From Ampelomyces quisqualis (Eukaryota > Ascomycota > Dothideomycetes > Pleosporales > Phaeosphaeriaceae), in NCBI GenBank assembly GCA_018398575.1, contig JAGTXZ010000002.1:2172501-2236500 (forward strand): a stretch of DNA of 64,000 bases, written 5' to 3'. Position numbers and translations under genes: made by a program. Position 1 is the stretch's first letter, and each line of letters begins with the position of its first letter. This document shows positions 22,980 through 36,720 of this stretch, piece by piece. Under the pieces are notes generated by a model that was not told the DNA's origin, searched no databases, and saw only the letters and a list, made by a program, of their open reading frames with translations.

Positions 22980-25260
22980 TTATTACCTATTTGCTAACAA
23001 GATAGTTTACGTACCTAGCTGTTCTTTTACAGGCACGCCTAACAAACCTACAAGAGTATATTATAAACTATACTTAGAGGATTAGTAGTAGTTAATATAA
23101 CAGCGCTTGCTAGATAGTGCAACTCTTATGCTAGTTATACTAGTAGTAAACAAAACACAGTTGTCTATAATATCTAGTAACGTAGTAGTATAGCTAATAT
23201 ATGTTACTATTAGGAATCTTAACTATAAGGTATAATAACGCAGAATAACACTTGGGACACTACTAGCTAGATTTATCCTAACAGCTAAGCTCTTAGATCT
23301 TATTCTAAAGAGTAAAGTGTATTATTACTGCATAGGCAAACTATTGTTGCGTAAGTACTAACTACAGCGTTAATAACAGAGGGTTACTGTAGAAGACAGA
23401 TGCTAACTAGTAACTGCAGCACTTAAAGAGGCTGCCAAATATAGTATACAGCTAGAGTGTACTAACTAACAGATGTAATAGTGTTACCTAACTATTTATG
23501 CAATTTTAGCTAACTATAAAGAGTAAGTGCTACTAATAGGTGTAAAGAAAAATAGACACTGTACTTAATGTACAGTACTACTAGACAAACAAGAGAACTT
23601 GTGCAACAAATATCTGTAGCAAACAGAAGAGTATACACGCTTGCAATAGGGTTATTGTCTTAATAAAGGATATAAGGATTATGTTTATCTAGTAGAGTGC
23701 TTTGGCTAGAATTACTATAACTTTAATATATATAAGTTATTAGCTACAGATATATTATATCTACTGCTTAAGGGGTTAGTTATAAAGATATTAGAATTTA
23801 CAAAAGACATACTAATAGATATATACTCTAGACAAAAGAAGGGCTAGAATAGTGCTGCAGTTCTAGTAGCAGAAGATAATAGCTGTGCCTAGTTAAATAA
23901 AAGGTTTTGCTAGGTTAAGCATAACACTAGACTAAAACAGTTTAATAACAAGAGAGCTTTTATAGAAGTGTTATAGTAGACTAGCGCAGAATAAAAAGCA
24001 GTAATTTGCTAATTTATAGTAGTAGTGTCCTTTCTACTAGCAACTAAGGCACTGTACGCGTTGCATTTTATCTAGGCTGCGTGTAATCTGCTAGTACTCT
24101 TATAATATAAGAGTTATAATAAAAACACGTTAGGGTATATATTGTTAGCTATTAAACAAATAGATGTTCTGAAAGAAGAGTTTTAACCTTTTAGACAGAC
24201 GCAAGGAGAAGAAAAGGATTTTAACTACCCTAAATAGCACGCGCTAACCTATATTATTAATAATATCTATATGTATAGGGCTCTTAATAGCATATGCACT
24301 AGAATAAACAGTAAGGCCTACTATATTATAATAGTAAAACAATTCTACCTAATAACAAACAAGAGAGATTTTCTTACGCAGATCTGCTTCTATAACTCTA
24401 GACAGCTTGCGCTTATAGCGTTTGAACACAAGATAGTTATAGACTAAAGTTAATAGTGCACTACTGCTAACTAGCGTAAGTACACCTTTACTACAAGCGT
24501 ATTAACAGTAATACTATTTAAATAACTTAGATAGTCTATACTAGGCATGTTACTAAATTTTATTATACTGCTCTTTAGCAAGGTTACTGCACATATTACG
24601 TTGCTAGACTTTATATATGCTGCTGTAGTATTTGTCTAACACTACTATTAGAAGGTAACTAGCTGCCTTGTTACCCTATATAATAAAGACAGATAGAACC
24701 CTAACTCTTACTAGGTAAATAGGATAAATGTAAAAATACACTCTTTTATAAGATACTTAAGGCTATTAGGCAAACGCTATAATAACCTTAAATATTGCAA
24801 AGAAGATATTATGCAATGCGCGCCTAACTAGTATAAGACTAGAAAATAGCGTAAAGATTACGTGTAGGTACAAGAGTTTAAATATAAGAACTATACGTAA
24901 CTGTCTTAAACTATTGCAAACAGTAGAGCTGTAGCTTAGGTGCACCTAATACTTACATTTATTAATAATAAACACTAAGATAAGAACAGAAAGAAATATA
25001 AGTATATAGGTGCCTTCTGCAAGGTTATAGCGTTTAACAATAATAGTTAGATTAATAATACAATAGGGATGCTAAGCGTGCGCTGCTGCACACATAGTAC
25101 AAAGACTAAGTAACGTATATTATAAGTATTTAAGGTATATAATATAACAACTATTGTTTACCCTATGCACTTAGTACTAAAGGATCTACCTACACTTAAT
25201 AATAAGGTCCCTGTTTTTTATTATGTAAATAATTATATTAATTAGGACAAATATAATAGA
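22980..25260 (+). pseudogene. Ghost of a Plavaka-type (CACTA-related) transposase
   Basis: One plus-strand frame (codons starting at 22981, 23101, 23701, 24181 and 25141) stays in register for about 2.3 kb without indels, broken only by TAA/TAG. In order it shows segments typical of fungal Plavaka transposases as I know them: ATLMLVILVVNKTQLS (about 23,122), YATILANYKE-like region before HC-x-x-C (23,557-23,571), NIYKLLATDILYLLLKG (about 23,725-23,775, family pattern D-x-L-H-Q-L-x-K-G), DFNYPK (24,217-24,234, family pattern DFxxPK-x-HxLxHY), then TNKRDFLTQ. Stop positions mostly suit Gln (CAR) or Trp (TGG). Plavaka transposases cut and paste CACTA-like elements with short TIRs, consistent with the ends of this island. 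The gene is dead. N- and C-terminal limits are approximate. Confidence 0.7.
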
Positions 25261-25269
25261 CTGTATTCT

Positions 25270-26420
25270 TTTACATTTAATTAAGACTAGATACGTATAG
25301 TGCAGAATTATAAACAGAAGTAAGTGTAGCAAGACAACTAGTATGTAGCGTTAGATATAGTAAATAGAATTGTATATCTAATAATAGCTCTACTATTACT
25401 TTAGCCTACTTAATGAAACGCAAACCTGCTGATATAACAAGCGCTATAACATAGGACTGTAGCGCAAGGCTGCTAACGCAACCTCTTTACTATATACTAT
25501 ACACTACTACAAATGCGTAATAATAGTAACTCTTATTTACGTACACAAGTATTATAGAGATATTGCAATAGTTACCTAGAATTACTAGTTAGTGTAGACA
25601 GGAGAATAGTACTACTGCAGCAATACTAGACATAATTGTTAAAAGACAGCATATGCAATATAATGCAACTAACAGTAGAAGAATATAACTTAATATACTT
25701 TAACGTAGAATAAGAGATAAGGAGGCAGAAGATACTAGGCTGTTCTCTATAGATAACTATAGTAAAAGAATACTTATAGCAAATTACAAGGGTAATTGCA
25801 TTATAACAGAACAGACTACTATAGAACGTAGCTAACAGTTGCTTTATCTAGACAATTATATACTTTACTGTCTAATATAACTATAACGCAGCCTAATAGA
25901 TGCGCTTGCAATAGAATAAAACTAAACTAAACAATAATTAGGAGCAAGCTTTGCTAGATAGAAACCTGCGTAGAAAGATAATAGAAATAGTTAACAAAGA
26001 GTTAAGCATAACACAAATTACCTCTAATATAACAACTATATTAGTGTTAAACGTAACTAGAAACAAGCACACTCTTATTAGGATAAACTAGCTATTACAT
26101 GCACACTATAACCCACTAGCAATAGACAAGTATATTAACAACTTTAATTACAATTTGTTTGTACAGATATTAGAGCACAAATTAGGCTTTAAAAGTAAAT
26201 GTAATAGTATATATTACTATATAAAGGAGGGAGATAGATAGGCGCAAATATAGATATCTATAAAGGCACGCTAGCATAGCGCATTATAAGAGATAGTTAT
26301 ATTAAAGATATACTAGGCGTTATTTACAATTAAACTACAAACATAACTAGTATAGTAGTATACTAGATCTGTACTAACAACTTACTAGGTAAATAGTTTT
26401 CTGCGTATAGGGCTACTAGA
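25270..26420 (+). other. Continuation of the transposase-like ghost region, no gene defined
   Basis: The same plus strand stays partly protein-like if TAA/TAG are ignored (for example around 25,680 and 25,980), so the transposase or a following gene may extend here. No motif is recognised. Confidence 0.35.
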
Positions 26421-26424
26421 TCGC

Positions 26425-26790
26425 CTATATTGCGCGCACAACTATTTATACTAATAGTAGATAACTGTTGTGTACGCTAATATTTAGTAGAGGATAGGAG
26501 GATAGAAGGGCACCTAATTGCCTGTATTGCGCGCACTACTATTTATGCTAATAGTAGATAACTATTGTGTACACTAACATTTAGTTAAGAACAGAAAAGC
26601 ACCTAATTACCTGTATTGCGCGTACAACTATTTGTGCTAATAGTAGATAACTATTATATACGCTAGCACGCAATTAAGAATAGAAGAAGAGGCTAATTGC
26701 TTATATTGCGCGCACAACTATTTGTGCTAACAGTAGACAACTGTTGTGTACGCTAGCACGTAGTTAAGAACAAGAGGCTATCTAATTAAA
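26425..26790. repeat. Tandem repeat, 89- to 96-bp unit, about 4 copies
   Basis: TATTGCGCGCAC landmarks at about 26429, 26525, 26614 and 26703. The unit includes AACTATTTGTGCTAATAGTAG and GTACGCTAGCACG-type stretches. Rich in GCGCGC, a form of CG that escaped mutation. Confidence 0.7.
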
Positions 26791-26799
26791 CAGCCTAAC

Positions 26800-28440
26800 T
26801 ACTACGCTCTAGTAGAATTTAAGGTAATATTAGACTGTATGTGTTACAAAAACCCTACTTATACTTGTAAAGTAAAAACTCTGTTACGCTACACACATTA
26901 CTTACTTCTGCTACTCTTACTAATAGTTCTTTAATATTTAAAGAGTAAGCGCTTACTCTGTATACTCTGTACTAAGCAGCAAATTTAAGTAATGTTAGTA
27001 GTATACTATGTCTCTGTCTAAACAAGCGCTAAAACAAGCGCTAACAGATAATACAGTGCAAAGGTTAGGCTCTTAGGAGATGTAACTCTAGAACTAATAT
27101 ACTAAAAACTAAGACGCTGTAGAGACTAAAAACTGTCTAGACTCTAACGCTACTATCTTTAAGCCTTAACTCTAGGATTAAAACAGAAGTATAACTAACT
27201 GCTACACTAGCTTAACTAAAAAGTTACCTAATAAGACAGCCTAGAGATCAAATACTATACACTTCTAGATCTGTAGCCTTACTTGCTTGTTAACAAGAGG
27301 AATCTAGACGCAGTAGTAGCATAAGCACAACAAGCTAACACAAACTAAAAAGCTATAGAACTAATATATAGAAAACGTTAGTAGTTAAAAGAAAACTACT
27401 ATTAGACTTAAGGCTATTATATTGTAGGAAGATGCCTTATTATGCACAATTAAGTAGTTTTAACTGTTATAGAGTTGCAACTCTTCTTATCTAGTGCAGA
27501 CCTATTTAGGTTACTACTATAAAGAAAAGAAAAATGCTAGGCAAAGGAAAGTATGTTACTAGAAAACAAGACTATACTAGAGAAGGCAAGAGTTATCCTA
27601 GTAACGCAACTACTTACTAACAATAGAAAGACGCTATGCAGTACAGTAATAACGCTATAGCTTAATATACGCAGGCATGTGTACGCCTAAATGCTGCTAG
27701 ACGCTTAGATAGAAGTATAGAATACTCTGCTGTTATTAGTTTAATTGTATATTAGCTTAACACTGTGTAAAGGAGCTGCCTGCTATATAAGTACTATTGC
27801 AGCCTGCTAAGAATAGTAGCTAATAGTAGGCGCCTAGATACTAGACATGTGCAGTAACTTGCGGACCTACATAATAAGGTAAAGACAACTAGAAATTACT
27901 AGTGCTTACACATTAAACTACCTAGACAGATAGGTTCTTAAGCCTAGCAAACTGCTTAAAGACTTTGTTTACTTACTACAAGACCTAAAGAACGTAAGTA
28001 TACCTCTAAAACAGCTATGCTAGCTAACTAAAGACAGCCTAAATCTGCTAGATTTCTAAACCCTAGTCTTGCAGCAGTAATAGCATAGTTATTCTATAAT
28101 AATAGGAAATAAGGCATTGCTGTAATAACTAGGAATTAAGAGAAGTTTAATAAACTAAGTGCAAATATAGTAGCACTAATAGGCTTAGTTATATTTAACG
28201 TAATAAAGGAATTTAATAACAACAGTACTAGGAAAACTATACTCTTTTATAGACACACTATAGAAAGTATATTGTAAGTTTTACATATAGCATTAGCTAA
28301 CAGAAAGTAGACTACTTCAATACTATTTGCGAAAAATAGAAGAACCTAGGAGGCATTTAACAAATTCTTATATAGGATAATATATAACAGGATATTGCTA
28401 TACATATAAACTAATAAGAGAATAATAGAGCTAACGTTTT
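26800..28440. other. AT-rich interior, no gene recognised
   Basis: Hypermutated. Purine-rich plus-strand stretches (about 27.52-27.60 kb) look formerly coding, but no frame can be fixed. Confidence 0.4.
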
Positions 28441-28441
28441 A

Positions 28442-29000
28442 GTGCTAAAGAATACTTATAACAATAACGTAGATAATATTCTAGCTAACTATATAGAAGA
28501 GGAGCAAGATTACTATAATGCGCTTATAGACAATTATAATAACAAAGAGAAGGAGAAGGTAAACTGCTTAATAGAAAAGGATAGAAAGGAAGACGTTAGA
28601 AAGGGGGAGAAAGTTCTACACAGAGACACTAATAATATAAGTAAGTCTAAACATAATATAACATATAATAACTTGCATAAAATGCTGTCTATATACGCGT
28701 GCGTAAAGTATTAGGTAAGGTAAAAGATGTTTTGCTAGAAGAGTACAGATATGTAGATAAACTTACACTAGAATACTTTTATAAGGCAGATAAACAGCTA
28801 TAGTTTAAGAACTATAGAGGTAGCTAGAGTATTGTAGCAGAAGACGTATAGGAAGAATTTGTAACGCAGGCTTATAATATTGCAATTAAAGGTAACATAC
28901 TTAACGTAATTGCTTTAACTAAAGAGAAATAGTAACTAAAACTAGATAAGTGCAATAGGTTAGTGCAACAGTATAAAGAAGAAATAGAGTGTTATTAAGT
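28442..29000 (+). pseudogene. Ghost coding fragment, unknown protein
   Basis: A 90-codon ORF at 28442-28714 (Lys/Glu/Asn-rich) is followed by a second frame from 28699 with few stops (KVKDVLLEEYRYVDKL, then EEFVTQAYNIAIKG). Together they suggest a frameshifted, hypermutated charged protein within the giant element. No family recognised. Confidence 0.35.
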
Positions 29001-29009
29001 AGTTATAAA

Positions 29010-32000
29010 TAGTAAGTAACGCAAATGTTATAAGAACTAGATATACTTTTGCTAGTATAACGCGTAAATACTGTTAGGTTAGCCTTAATATAACGCAATA
29101 GTGTAGACTACTGTAGCAGATAGTACAGCACTAGTAGACATAGCACCTAATCTTAATATAACTAACTAGTAAGATAATTACTACTCTATAAGTAGCAGTA
29201 GCTGTTACAGCCTTTTATATATAAAGCGCGTTGTGTACCTACTAACGCGTGCTTTACAGGACGTTAAGCCTAGTAGCTACGTTTAGGCTAGCCTACTTTT
29301 AAAGGAGTACAATTTGTCTATACTATATTTAATTAAAAAGCCTACATAACTAGACAAGAGAGACTAGCTTAGTTAGCCTACGCTACAAGAGTGTAAAGAC
29401 ACAGGCAGCTAGCTGCAGTATATAGTTCTGCTAGTGCTATAGTACTTAACAGTCCTTAACTGTTAAATCTAGCAATACTAGTAACACTAGTAATACTAGC
29501 AATATAGGCGACATAGGCAACATAGGTAACTTGCTGTTAGGTCGCTGTTAGGTTGCTAGCAACCAGAAGTAAGTAGGGCAACTTTAGCAAATTGTCTAGT
29601 AGACAGTATTGCTGTTGGGCAGCTGCGGGTTGCTGCGACTAGGCTAACCAGACGAATCTTGATTTTTTCTAACGTACTTGTTACTATTATTATTAATAGT
29701 AATAGTTGTAGTTGCTAGTAGCTGTAGAATAGACTTATAGTTTTTAGTTATAGGTAGGCCTGCCTTATACTAGTTAACCCCTGTCTTGTAAAGCTCTATT
29801 ATGTTATTTTAGTCCTAATTCTAAGGCTTTGCCTTGTAATAAGCTGCCTGCAGGTAGGTACATTCTGTATAACGTATGTATTCTTTTAATAGGTTTTCTT
29901 CTAAGTAGTGTAGTGCAATAGAATTAGTACTATTAGAAGTTAATAACTTTGTTATAGACGCTATCTTGTTTAGTTTACTAACGTAGCTGTTCTAGTTGTT
30001 AGCAATAAGTATAAGCAAGGCTAGGGCTTATACCTAGCTTAAGAGATTTGTAGTTAATAACTAGTGTTACTGTTAGCTTAAGTTTCTATTAGGCTCTGTT
30101 ACTTTTTATGTAGTATACTTAAGGGCTAGCCTATCTATTGTTAGAGCTTTACTTTTATAAAACTATAACTCTACGCAATAGCTTGCAATTACTACACGCC
30201 TGTAGTTAGGCACTATATAGCTACTGTTACGTTAATCTAGTTGTTAATCTGCCTATGTAGAGAGGCAGCTAGTGCAGGAATTAGAGCATACTTAATAGTA
30301 ATAGACGTAAACGTAGGCTTTGTCTAGTTAGTCTTAGTAAATTATTAGCATTATAGTATTTAGGTTGCTTTTATAAGAAAGAATATATCTAGGGTGTACC
30401 TATTAGCAGCGCTGCCTTAAGCAGCGCGTTAAGAAGCTTTCTAAGCGTTAAGAGTAGTTATAGAAGGTAGCGTTAGTAACGCGCTTGCGCTAAGGCGTTA
30501 GTATTTTCTCTAAAATACGCGCCAAAACACCTTAGCCTATTGCCTATATCTCTGTAAAGGTGCAGCAGATTGTTATTGCGCCTAAGACTACTATAGTCTT
30601 AACCTTACTTCTATTATTAGCTTATAGTATCTAGGCTCTAATTCCTAGTCTGCAAATATAGAAACTTGCGCCTCTATAGTACTAGCCTAACTGTAACACC
30701 CTCTAGTACAGCACGCTAGCTATTACTCTACTATAATAGCGCGTAACAGCGTTAAGACTAAACTCTATATATATAAGTTGCTATATTAGAGAGTAGTATA
30801 ATAAGTATTGCAAGTCCTAATATAGTAAAGCCTATATCTATATAACAGGACTTAATATAACTATAACGTATCTAGATTACGCCTAGACAATTATTAAAGG
30901 CGATAGATTAGAGTACTAAGAACAGTTATAGCAATTATTTAGAGTAGATAAGGATAAGATAATGTTACTTAGATAATATTAAACAGTATAGGATTAGTAG
31001 TAATAGACAGAGTTACATTTATAGACTACTTCTGTAGTAAGGATATACTTTGCTGTAGATAACTAAGGCCTAATTATATCTTAAATACTCTAGCAGCAAA
31101 AGATTTGTTCTCCTTTAAAGCTGCTTCTAATTCTACTTGTTTAAAGTTAATATAAGCTTGCAGAAGTTCTATCTTCTCTTTAGTAACCTTAAGGTAGGCT
31201 ATCTAGTTATTACTCTTGCTATTAATTAGAACTTCTAAGATAGTGTATACGTCTAGCGTGTTACTATCCTGTAAGCTAATCTATTGCATATTTAGCAGAT
31301 AAAACAGAGTTTAAGAGTATATTTAAATTAATTACTTACTAAGGCTAGCTAATTAGTTAGCTAGATAGCATGTCTCCTAAAGTACTAGGCAACGTCTACA
31401 ACACTGCAACGTTATTGTTAGCAGAAACTCCTTATTAGAAATAGTAATATAGATAATATAGTGTGTTAAAAGAGTATATAGTTACTATTGTAACACACAT
31501 ATATACTAATAGTTAACAAAGGTAGTACTAATAATAAAGTTAAGGTTAATAACTAGTAATATAAATGTCTTTTGCTGTAAGCGTTTAGAGCACCTATCTA
31601 CTAGGATTTAGCTATGTTTAATCTCTAGAATATCTACGTACCTATGTAGATACTAAAGGCTATAGTCTGTTGTAATATAGAGAAGGTATACCTTCTATAA
31701 GGCAGAGGAGCAACTAAAAAGAACTATAAATAAGCTAACAACTAGACAGTAGCTACAATTAAGCCTAGTTAGCCCTGTAAGTCTACGTCTAAACTGTCTT
31801 CTACAAGGTTTAGACTAATAAAACTAACATCTGCTTCTAGACTAGAATAACGCCTATCTACTAACAGGTAATAAATAACGACTTAGATATGTATATCTAA
31901 AGATTTAGCAGCAGCGCCCTATATAGAGTCTGCTATTAAACCTAAAACCTATAATTATATAGTAACAAGTAATAGAAGATAACAATAAAATAATGCAATT

Positions 32001-34980
32001 AGAAACTATAAGAAACTTGTAACTTATACCTCTATTATTTAAACCTCCTTAATTTAAGCATAGTACCTAAAAGATTACAGAACTACGTAGTCCTTAACAA
32101 CGTCTAAAATTAAAAGATTTTAAATTACTAGCAGCATACGTAGCTGCCTATATAAGGATTCTAATACCTCTAAACATATACAGGAGTTTTATAAGCAAGA
32201 ATAGAGAAAGAGCATAAAAGAGATCAATTCGCATAGCGTGTAATATCTAATAGCAACATAAGAAAAGCTGTAAATTTAATAAAATTACTACACTAGACTA
32301 TACTATAATAAGAGACTACGTAGCACGTAAGTAGCTATAGGCAGCTTAGTATTTTAATAGAGCCTAGCTAATTAAGTAGGCGTTAAGGACTACCTAGTGT
32401 AACTAAAAAAAAGTAGTAGCTTAAGCAGAAAAAGGTAAGCGCAAACAGTCTATATACGTAGAAATATATTCTAAAACTAACAGCCTATAAGAAGGCTAAA
32501 CACGCTACTGCAAGGTTTATAGACTCTAACAACAACAAGGTACAATTATTACTGCTAAATAACTATTACCTTTAAGTATTAAGACTAGGGGAATTACTAT
32601 ATTGCGTAGGAGGTTGCTAGAGGATACTATCTATACTAGAGTTCCCTACTAAGCATATTAGAGTATGCGTTAATTGTACAGAAACCCTACATAGCTCTTA
32701 TAAATATATAGCAAACAACTTAGATAATACAGGGCAAGTTAACTATTAGTTTTAGGCATTTTAAACTTTAGATAGAAACTATTAATTATCTAGTTAAAGT
32801 TAACACTTTACTTAACTAACTATTCTGCGCTACTAGTAACATTAACATGCTACAATGTTAAATAGTATTACAATATACTTAGATATTAGAGAATATCTAA
32901 GTAGATAAAGTACATATAGTGTGCCTAAGTAAAATAAGAAAAGACTATTAAAGAACAAACTACCTTTTGCGCTAAACGTACAAAGACCTGTAGCTTCTAT
33001 ACTACTAACCTATAAAGAGGTAGTTAACAAGAAACTTACTAAGGCAAAGAGACTACTGCAGCTTCTTATAAATAAAGAGATCTTAGACCTATAATAATAC
33101 AAGGTTACTTAATTGTTACTATCTTAATAACATAGCAAGCCTAGTCCTACGTTATAAAAAAAGGACGTTACACTAGACAAGAGTATACTATACAATCTTA
33201 CGCTAAATATCTACTGTTACATTCTTTAGATATATAAGTCCTAGAATATAAGGTATGTAACAGATATATTTCTTATAAAGATATAGCTAAAACAGGGCAT
33301 ATTATAGAATCTTAATATACTTTAACTCTTTCTTACTATAGCTAAATAGTACCTAAAGGCAAGGTGTTATTAGAGTATATATAATAAATTTGCTAAGCTT
33401 AATAAAGTAAAAAGAGAAAGGCTGCACTTAAAGACTTAATAGACTATTAGAGATGCAAAAGCAATATACTCTTAGGCAAAAGAGTAATATAGATCTCTAC
33501 CCCCTAGAGATTATAAGCTTAGCACTAGACATAGTTAAGAGGATATACTCTGCCTAAGCTAATAAAGCTGTATCCTATTAAGAAAGGCTGCAGCGCTATT
33601 AGGCAAAGCAAGTACTAACAGAATGTAACTAAAAGAAGTATCTAACAGAGGAAACAATATTATAAGCTTATACAGTTAAAGTTAACACTCTAATAAGAGA
33701 AAGAGTAAAGCTTGCGTAATAACTATTTCTTCTAGCTCTTCTAGCTTAGACAAGGATAACTCTAACAAGTAAGATAGACTAGTATAGTAGTATAGTAGTA
33801 GTAATATACATTCTACGTAGTAGTTGTATATAGGATTTCTATTTAAACAATTTAATAAAAAGCAAACTAAGAAGGTACCTGCGTGCGTACACTACCTACT
33901 CTACTATATAATCTGTACATTCTGCCTTACTTCTTCTATCTATTATTCTCCCTATACTAGAGTAGATAACAAAGGCTGCAATTATAAGCTTGCAAGAAGT
34001 GCGCTCTTCTAGTAAGCTTCTAATTATATATCCTATCTACTAGCCTACTTACCTAATAATACATTAAGGAAAAGACCTTTAAATAGTAGCAAAAACCTTA
34101 ACACAAGTAAACAATTCTCTGCTTGTTAGAACTTGCTACTCTCTTCTTAGTAGCACTATCCTTATATAAGAAACTAACTAAAGGTACTTTAAGATAACAA
34201 CTTAAACAGTAGTAAGATATTTAAAGCTAGTAAACAACTCTTATATAATAATCCCTAACTCTAACTTAAGCATCTAGCTCTTTAGAAATCTAACAGTAAA
34301 CTGTACAGTATATTTAAAACTTGCCTTAAGCGTTACGCCTACCTTAATAAGAGCATTAAGGATCTTATTAACACTGCTAAAGCTATAAAGCAACTCCCAA
34401 ATGTAATAGTAACACATTTAGTAGTACTAGGTTAGCAAAGAGTTAGTAAGACAACTCTAATAAATACGCTGTTTAATTACTACCTTCTAGCTATACCTAG
34501 AGCGCTAAGGTAATATAGCTTATACTGCTTTTGTAACTATTATTAGGTAAAGAGGTAATGCTATATACAATACTAAGACTAGTAATATTATTATCTACTT
34601 TAACAATAAGGCAGGTATAATAATCTATATCTAAGGACAAGCTAATAACTAGTAAGAGAATTATAATGCCTTAGAGAATAGAAATAACGCTCTTAACTAA
34701 AGAAACTTTATAAAAATAGCTTAAACAGCAATACAGCGCCTTAATTATAAAGTTTCTTACTCTTTTAACGCTCTGCCTACTATAATATATAAACTACTCC
34801 TTATACTACTATTAATGTTTCTCTATTAACTACAACTGCTTTCCTCTAGTTTATTTATCTACGCTAGGATCTAATAACTTATAAGAAACAAGATAGTTCT
34901 CTATTTATAAAAGAGAATAATAAGTTACTACAAGTTTAATTAATATTAGAATAACATGTACAATAACAATTACTGTTGTT
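29010..34980. other. AT-rich interior with small repeats, no gene
   Basis: About 6 kb of scarred DNA. A short TAACACTAG/TAATACTAG run followed by CATAGGCAACATAGG-type repeats lies at 29,475-29,530. A GCGC-rich imperfect inverted repeat (AGCGCTGCCTTAAGCAGCGC) sits at about 30,409-30,428. The 62-codon ORF at 33824-34012 is incidental. Confidence 0.45.
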
Positions 34981-35290
34981 AGGTGCAAAGAATTAAAGAA
35001 AGTTCTTACATAGGCAAGCAATTTCTATTTTACCTAGTGCCTACCTACTATATACTTTTCCTTAACTTCTTATACAACTACTTTTCTTTACCTACTGCAT
35101 ACTTTTTCTTAACCTCTTGTATAACTACTTTTATTTAGATTGTGCCTTTATAAAGTGCAAAGGATTAAAGAAAGTTCTTATATAGGCTAGTAATTTCTAT
35201 TTTAACTAGTGCCTGCCTACTACATACTTTTCCTTAACCTCTTATACAACTACTTTTATCTAGGTTGTTTATATACACTAGAATTTAATA
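34980..35290. repeat. Direct repeat, about 175-bp spacing, two copies plus a fragment
   Basis: ATTAAAGAAAGTTCTTA followed by TATAGGC(A/T)AG and a CTACTTTT-rich tail occurs at about 34,993 and 35,165. A short fragment recurs near 35,405 and the inner part of the tail repeats by itself near 35,090. Confidence 0.55.
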
Positions 35291-35299
35291 GCTTACAGG

Positions 35300-36430
35300 A
35301 ACTAAGGTAGACTCTATTAGGCAAAGAAAAGTAACAAAGCACTGCATTTTGTTCTAGTAGCTATTAGCATAATATTTACAACAACTACCTTTATTAAATA
35401 TAATAGATTAAAGAAAGTTCTTATAGTTAAGAAGTAGCTAGGTAATAGAAACTCTGGTATAAACAGTACACAAGTTCTAATAGAGATCTAGTACTTAACT
35501 AATAAGAGTGCTTTAATTATATATAGCTATAAAATTACGCAGCGTCTTAAGCTCCTTAAGAGCAACTGTCTGCGTAATAGCTATAAGAGTATAGAGCTAA
35601 TTACAAAACCTAAGCTACTTTACTATAAAAGACGCAAGAAGAATTTAAACCTATATAGCTATAAAGTTACACAGCGCCTTAAGCTTATACGTATAATAAC
35701 TTTTAATAGGCTATAAGCGCTTGCAACTTTGTTAACTAATCTTAATTTAATAGTATCTTTAGGCATATATTTAGATCTTATTTCTAGTCTCTCTTGCCTA
35801 ATAGAGGGCAGCAGTTGTTAAGATTACTAAAGACTTAGTAGGCTATAACGCCTACTACGTCTACTACTTATAACTAAGGCTACCTAGTTGTAGTGTATTT
35901 ACTAACACTATCTTAAACACAAACCTCTAAGAGTTTTGGTAACAAGTAGTAGGTACTTAGCAAAGCCTATTAACGCAGTTTAACTAATAAGTAACTACTG
36001 CAGTTATTAATAAAAATGTTTGCTATTATAGAGAATTAGTTTTAGATAGCTATAAAGGTAATAGGTGTTAGTTTAAACAAATAATTAACTTTACTGTTAT
36101 ATCTCTAATCTGCTAGAAGCTTAGAGCGCTATAGTAAATGCTATTATAAGGAACTACTTGCAGGTTATAATAACAGGTTAAATTAGATTAAAGAAAGATT
36201 AATTAGCTTAACTCTAAATATATTTCTAGTTAAAAACCTAATAGCTTTTAAGATTTTGTGCTTAACTACATTAATATTTACCTACGTTTTATATAGTAAG
36301 CAGCATTAGCAAGTACTGTTTGCCTAGCTTAAATAACGTACTACTTAGAGCGTATAACAGTAGAATTTTTATTAATTTTGCGTGATATATAGTTTATATA
36401 TATTTTAATAAAACATAAGATAATATACTG
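35300..36430. other. AT-rich interior near the right end, no gene
   Basis: No ORF or RNA gene seen. A TATAGCTATAAA(A/G)TTAC stretch is repeated at about 35,520 and 35,653. Confidence 0.4.
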
Positions 36431-36439
36431 TAAGATTAG

Positions 36440-36720
36440 ACAAGTAAAAAAACACTGCAATAGTGTAATATATACTAGAGCTGTGTAAATATCTCCTACG
36501 TGTAGTGTAAAGAAGTAAATTTATATAATACTATAGTGTATATTAACACTGCGCTAGGTATTTAACACTACATTTGTACCCTAGTAACTGCAGTACAAAC
36601 GTAGTGTTAAATACTCCGCGTAGAATTGTGTAAAAAAACCCTGCAGAACTCCTCCTAGAAACACTACAAAGTCGTCTATATTTACACAGTCTAGGTAAAT
36701 TTACACAGTAAATATACACT
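36440..36720. repeat. Internal end-to-end junction (mutated right end plus mutated left end)
   Basis: 36440-36584 matches 36990-37130, and 36588-36720 matches 5222-5350. Nearly all mismatches against the outer copies are C-to-T or G-to-A, for example CCCCAG to CCCTAG and GTGGAATCG to GTAGAATTG. The two ends are separated only by TAA. Confidence 0.7.

Larger units (their letters stand above)
5222..36584. mobile_element. Giant TIR-bounded transposon, hypermutated (about 31.4 kb)
   Basis: The left end at 5222 begins CTGCGGTACAAA. The first 33 bases match the reverse complement of the island's outer right end (finishing at 37130) with about three mismatches. A mutated copy of the right end finishes at 36584, directly followed by a mutated copy of the left end, so I read this as one complete 31,363 bp element followed by a short relative. 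Candidate 3-base flanks are TCA (left), TAA (junction, plausibly TGA before mutation) and TGA (right); they are not identical, so a target duplication is unproven. The interior is AT-rich, dense in TAA/TAG and without real ORFs. It contains a Plavaka-type transposase ghost, other ghost frames and several tandem arrays. Nesting of several elements cannot be excluded. Confidence 0.65.

Noticed and set aside
13970..34012. Small ORFs (62-90 codons) inside the AT-rich island
   Set aside because: Few, isolated, without start context or motifs, and at the frequency expected by chance.
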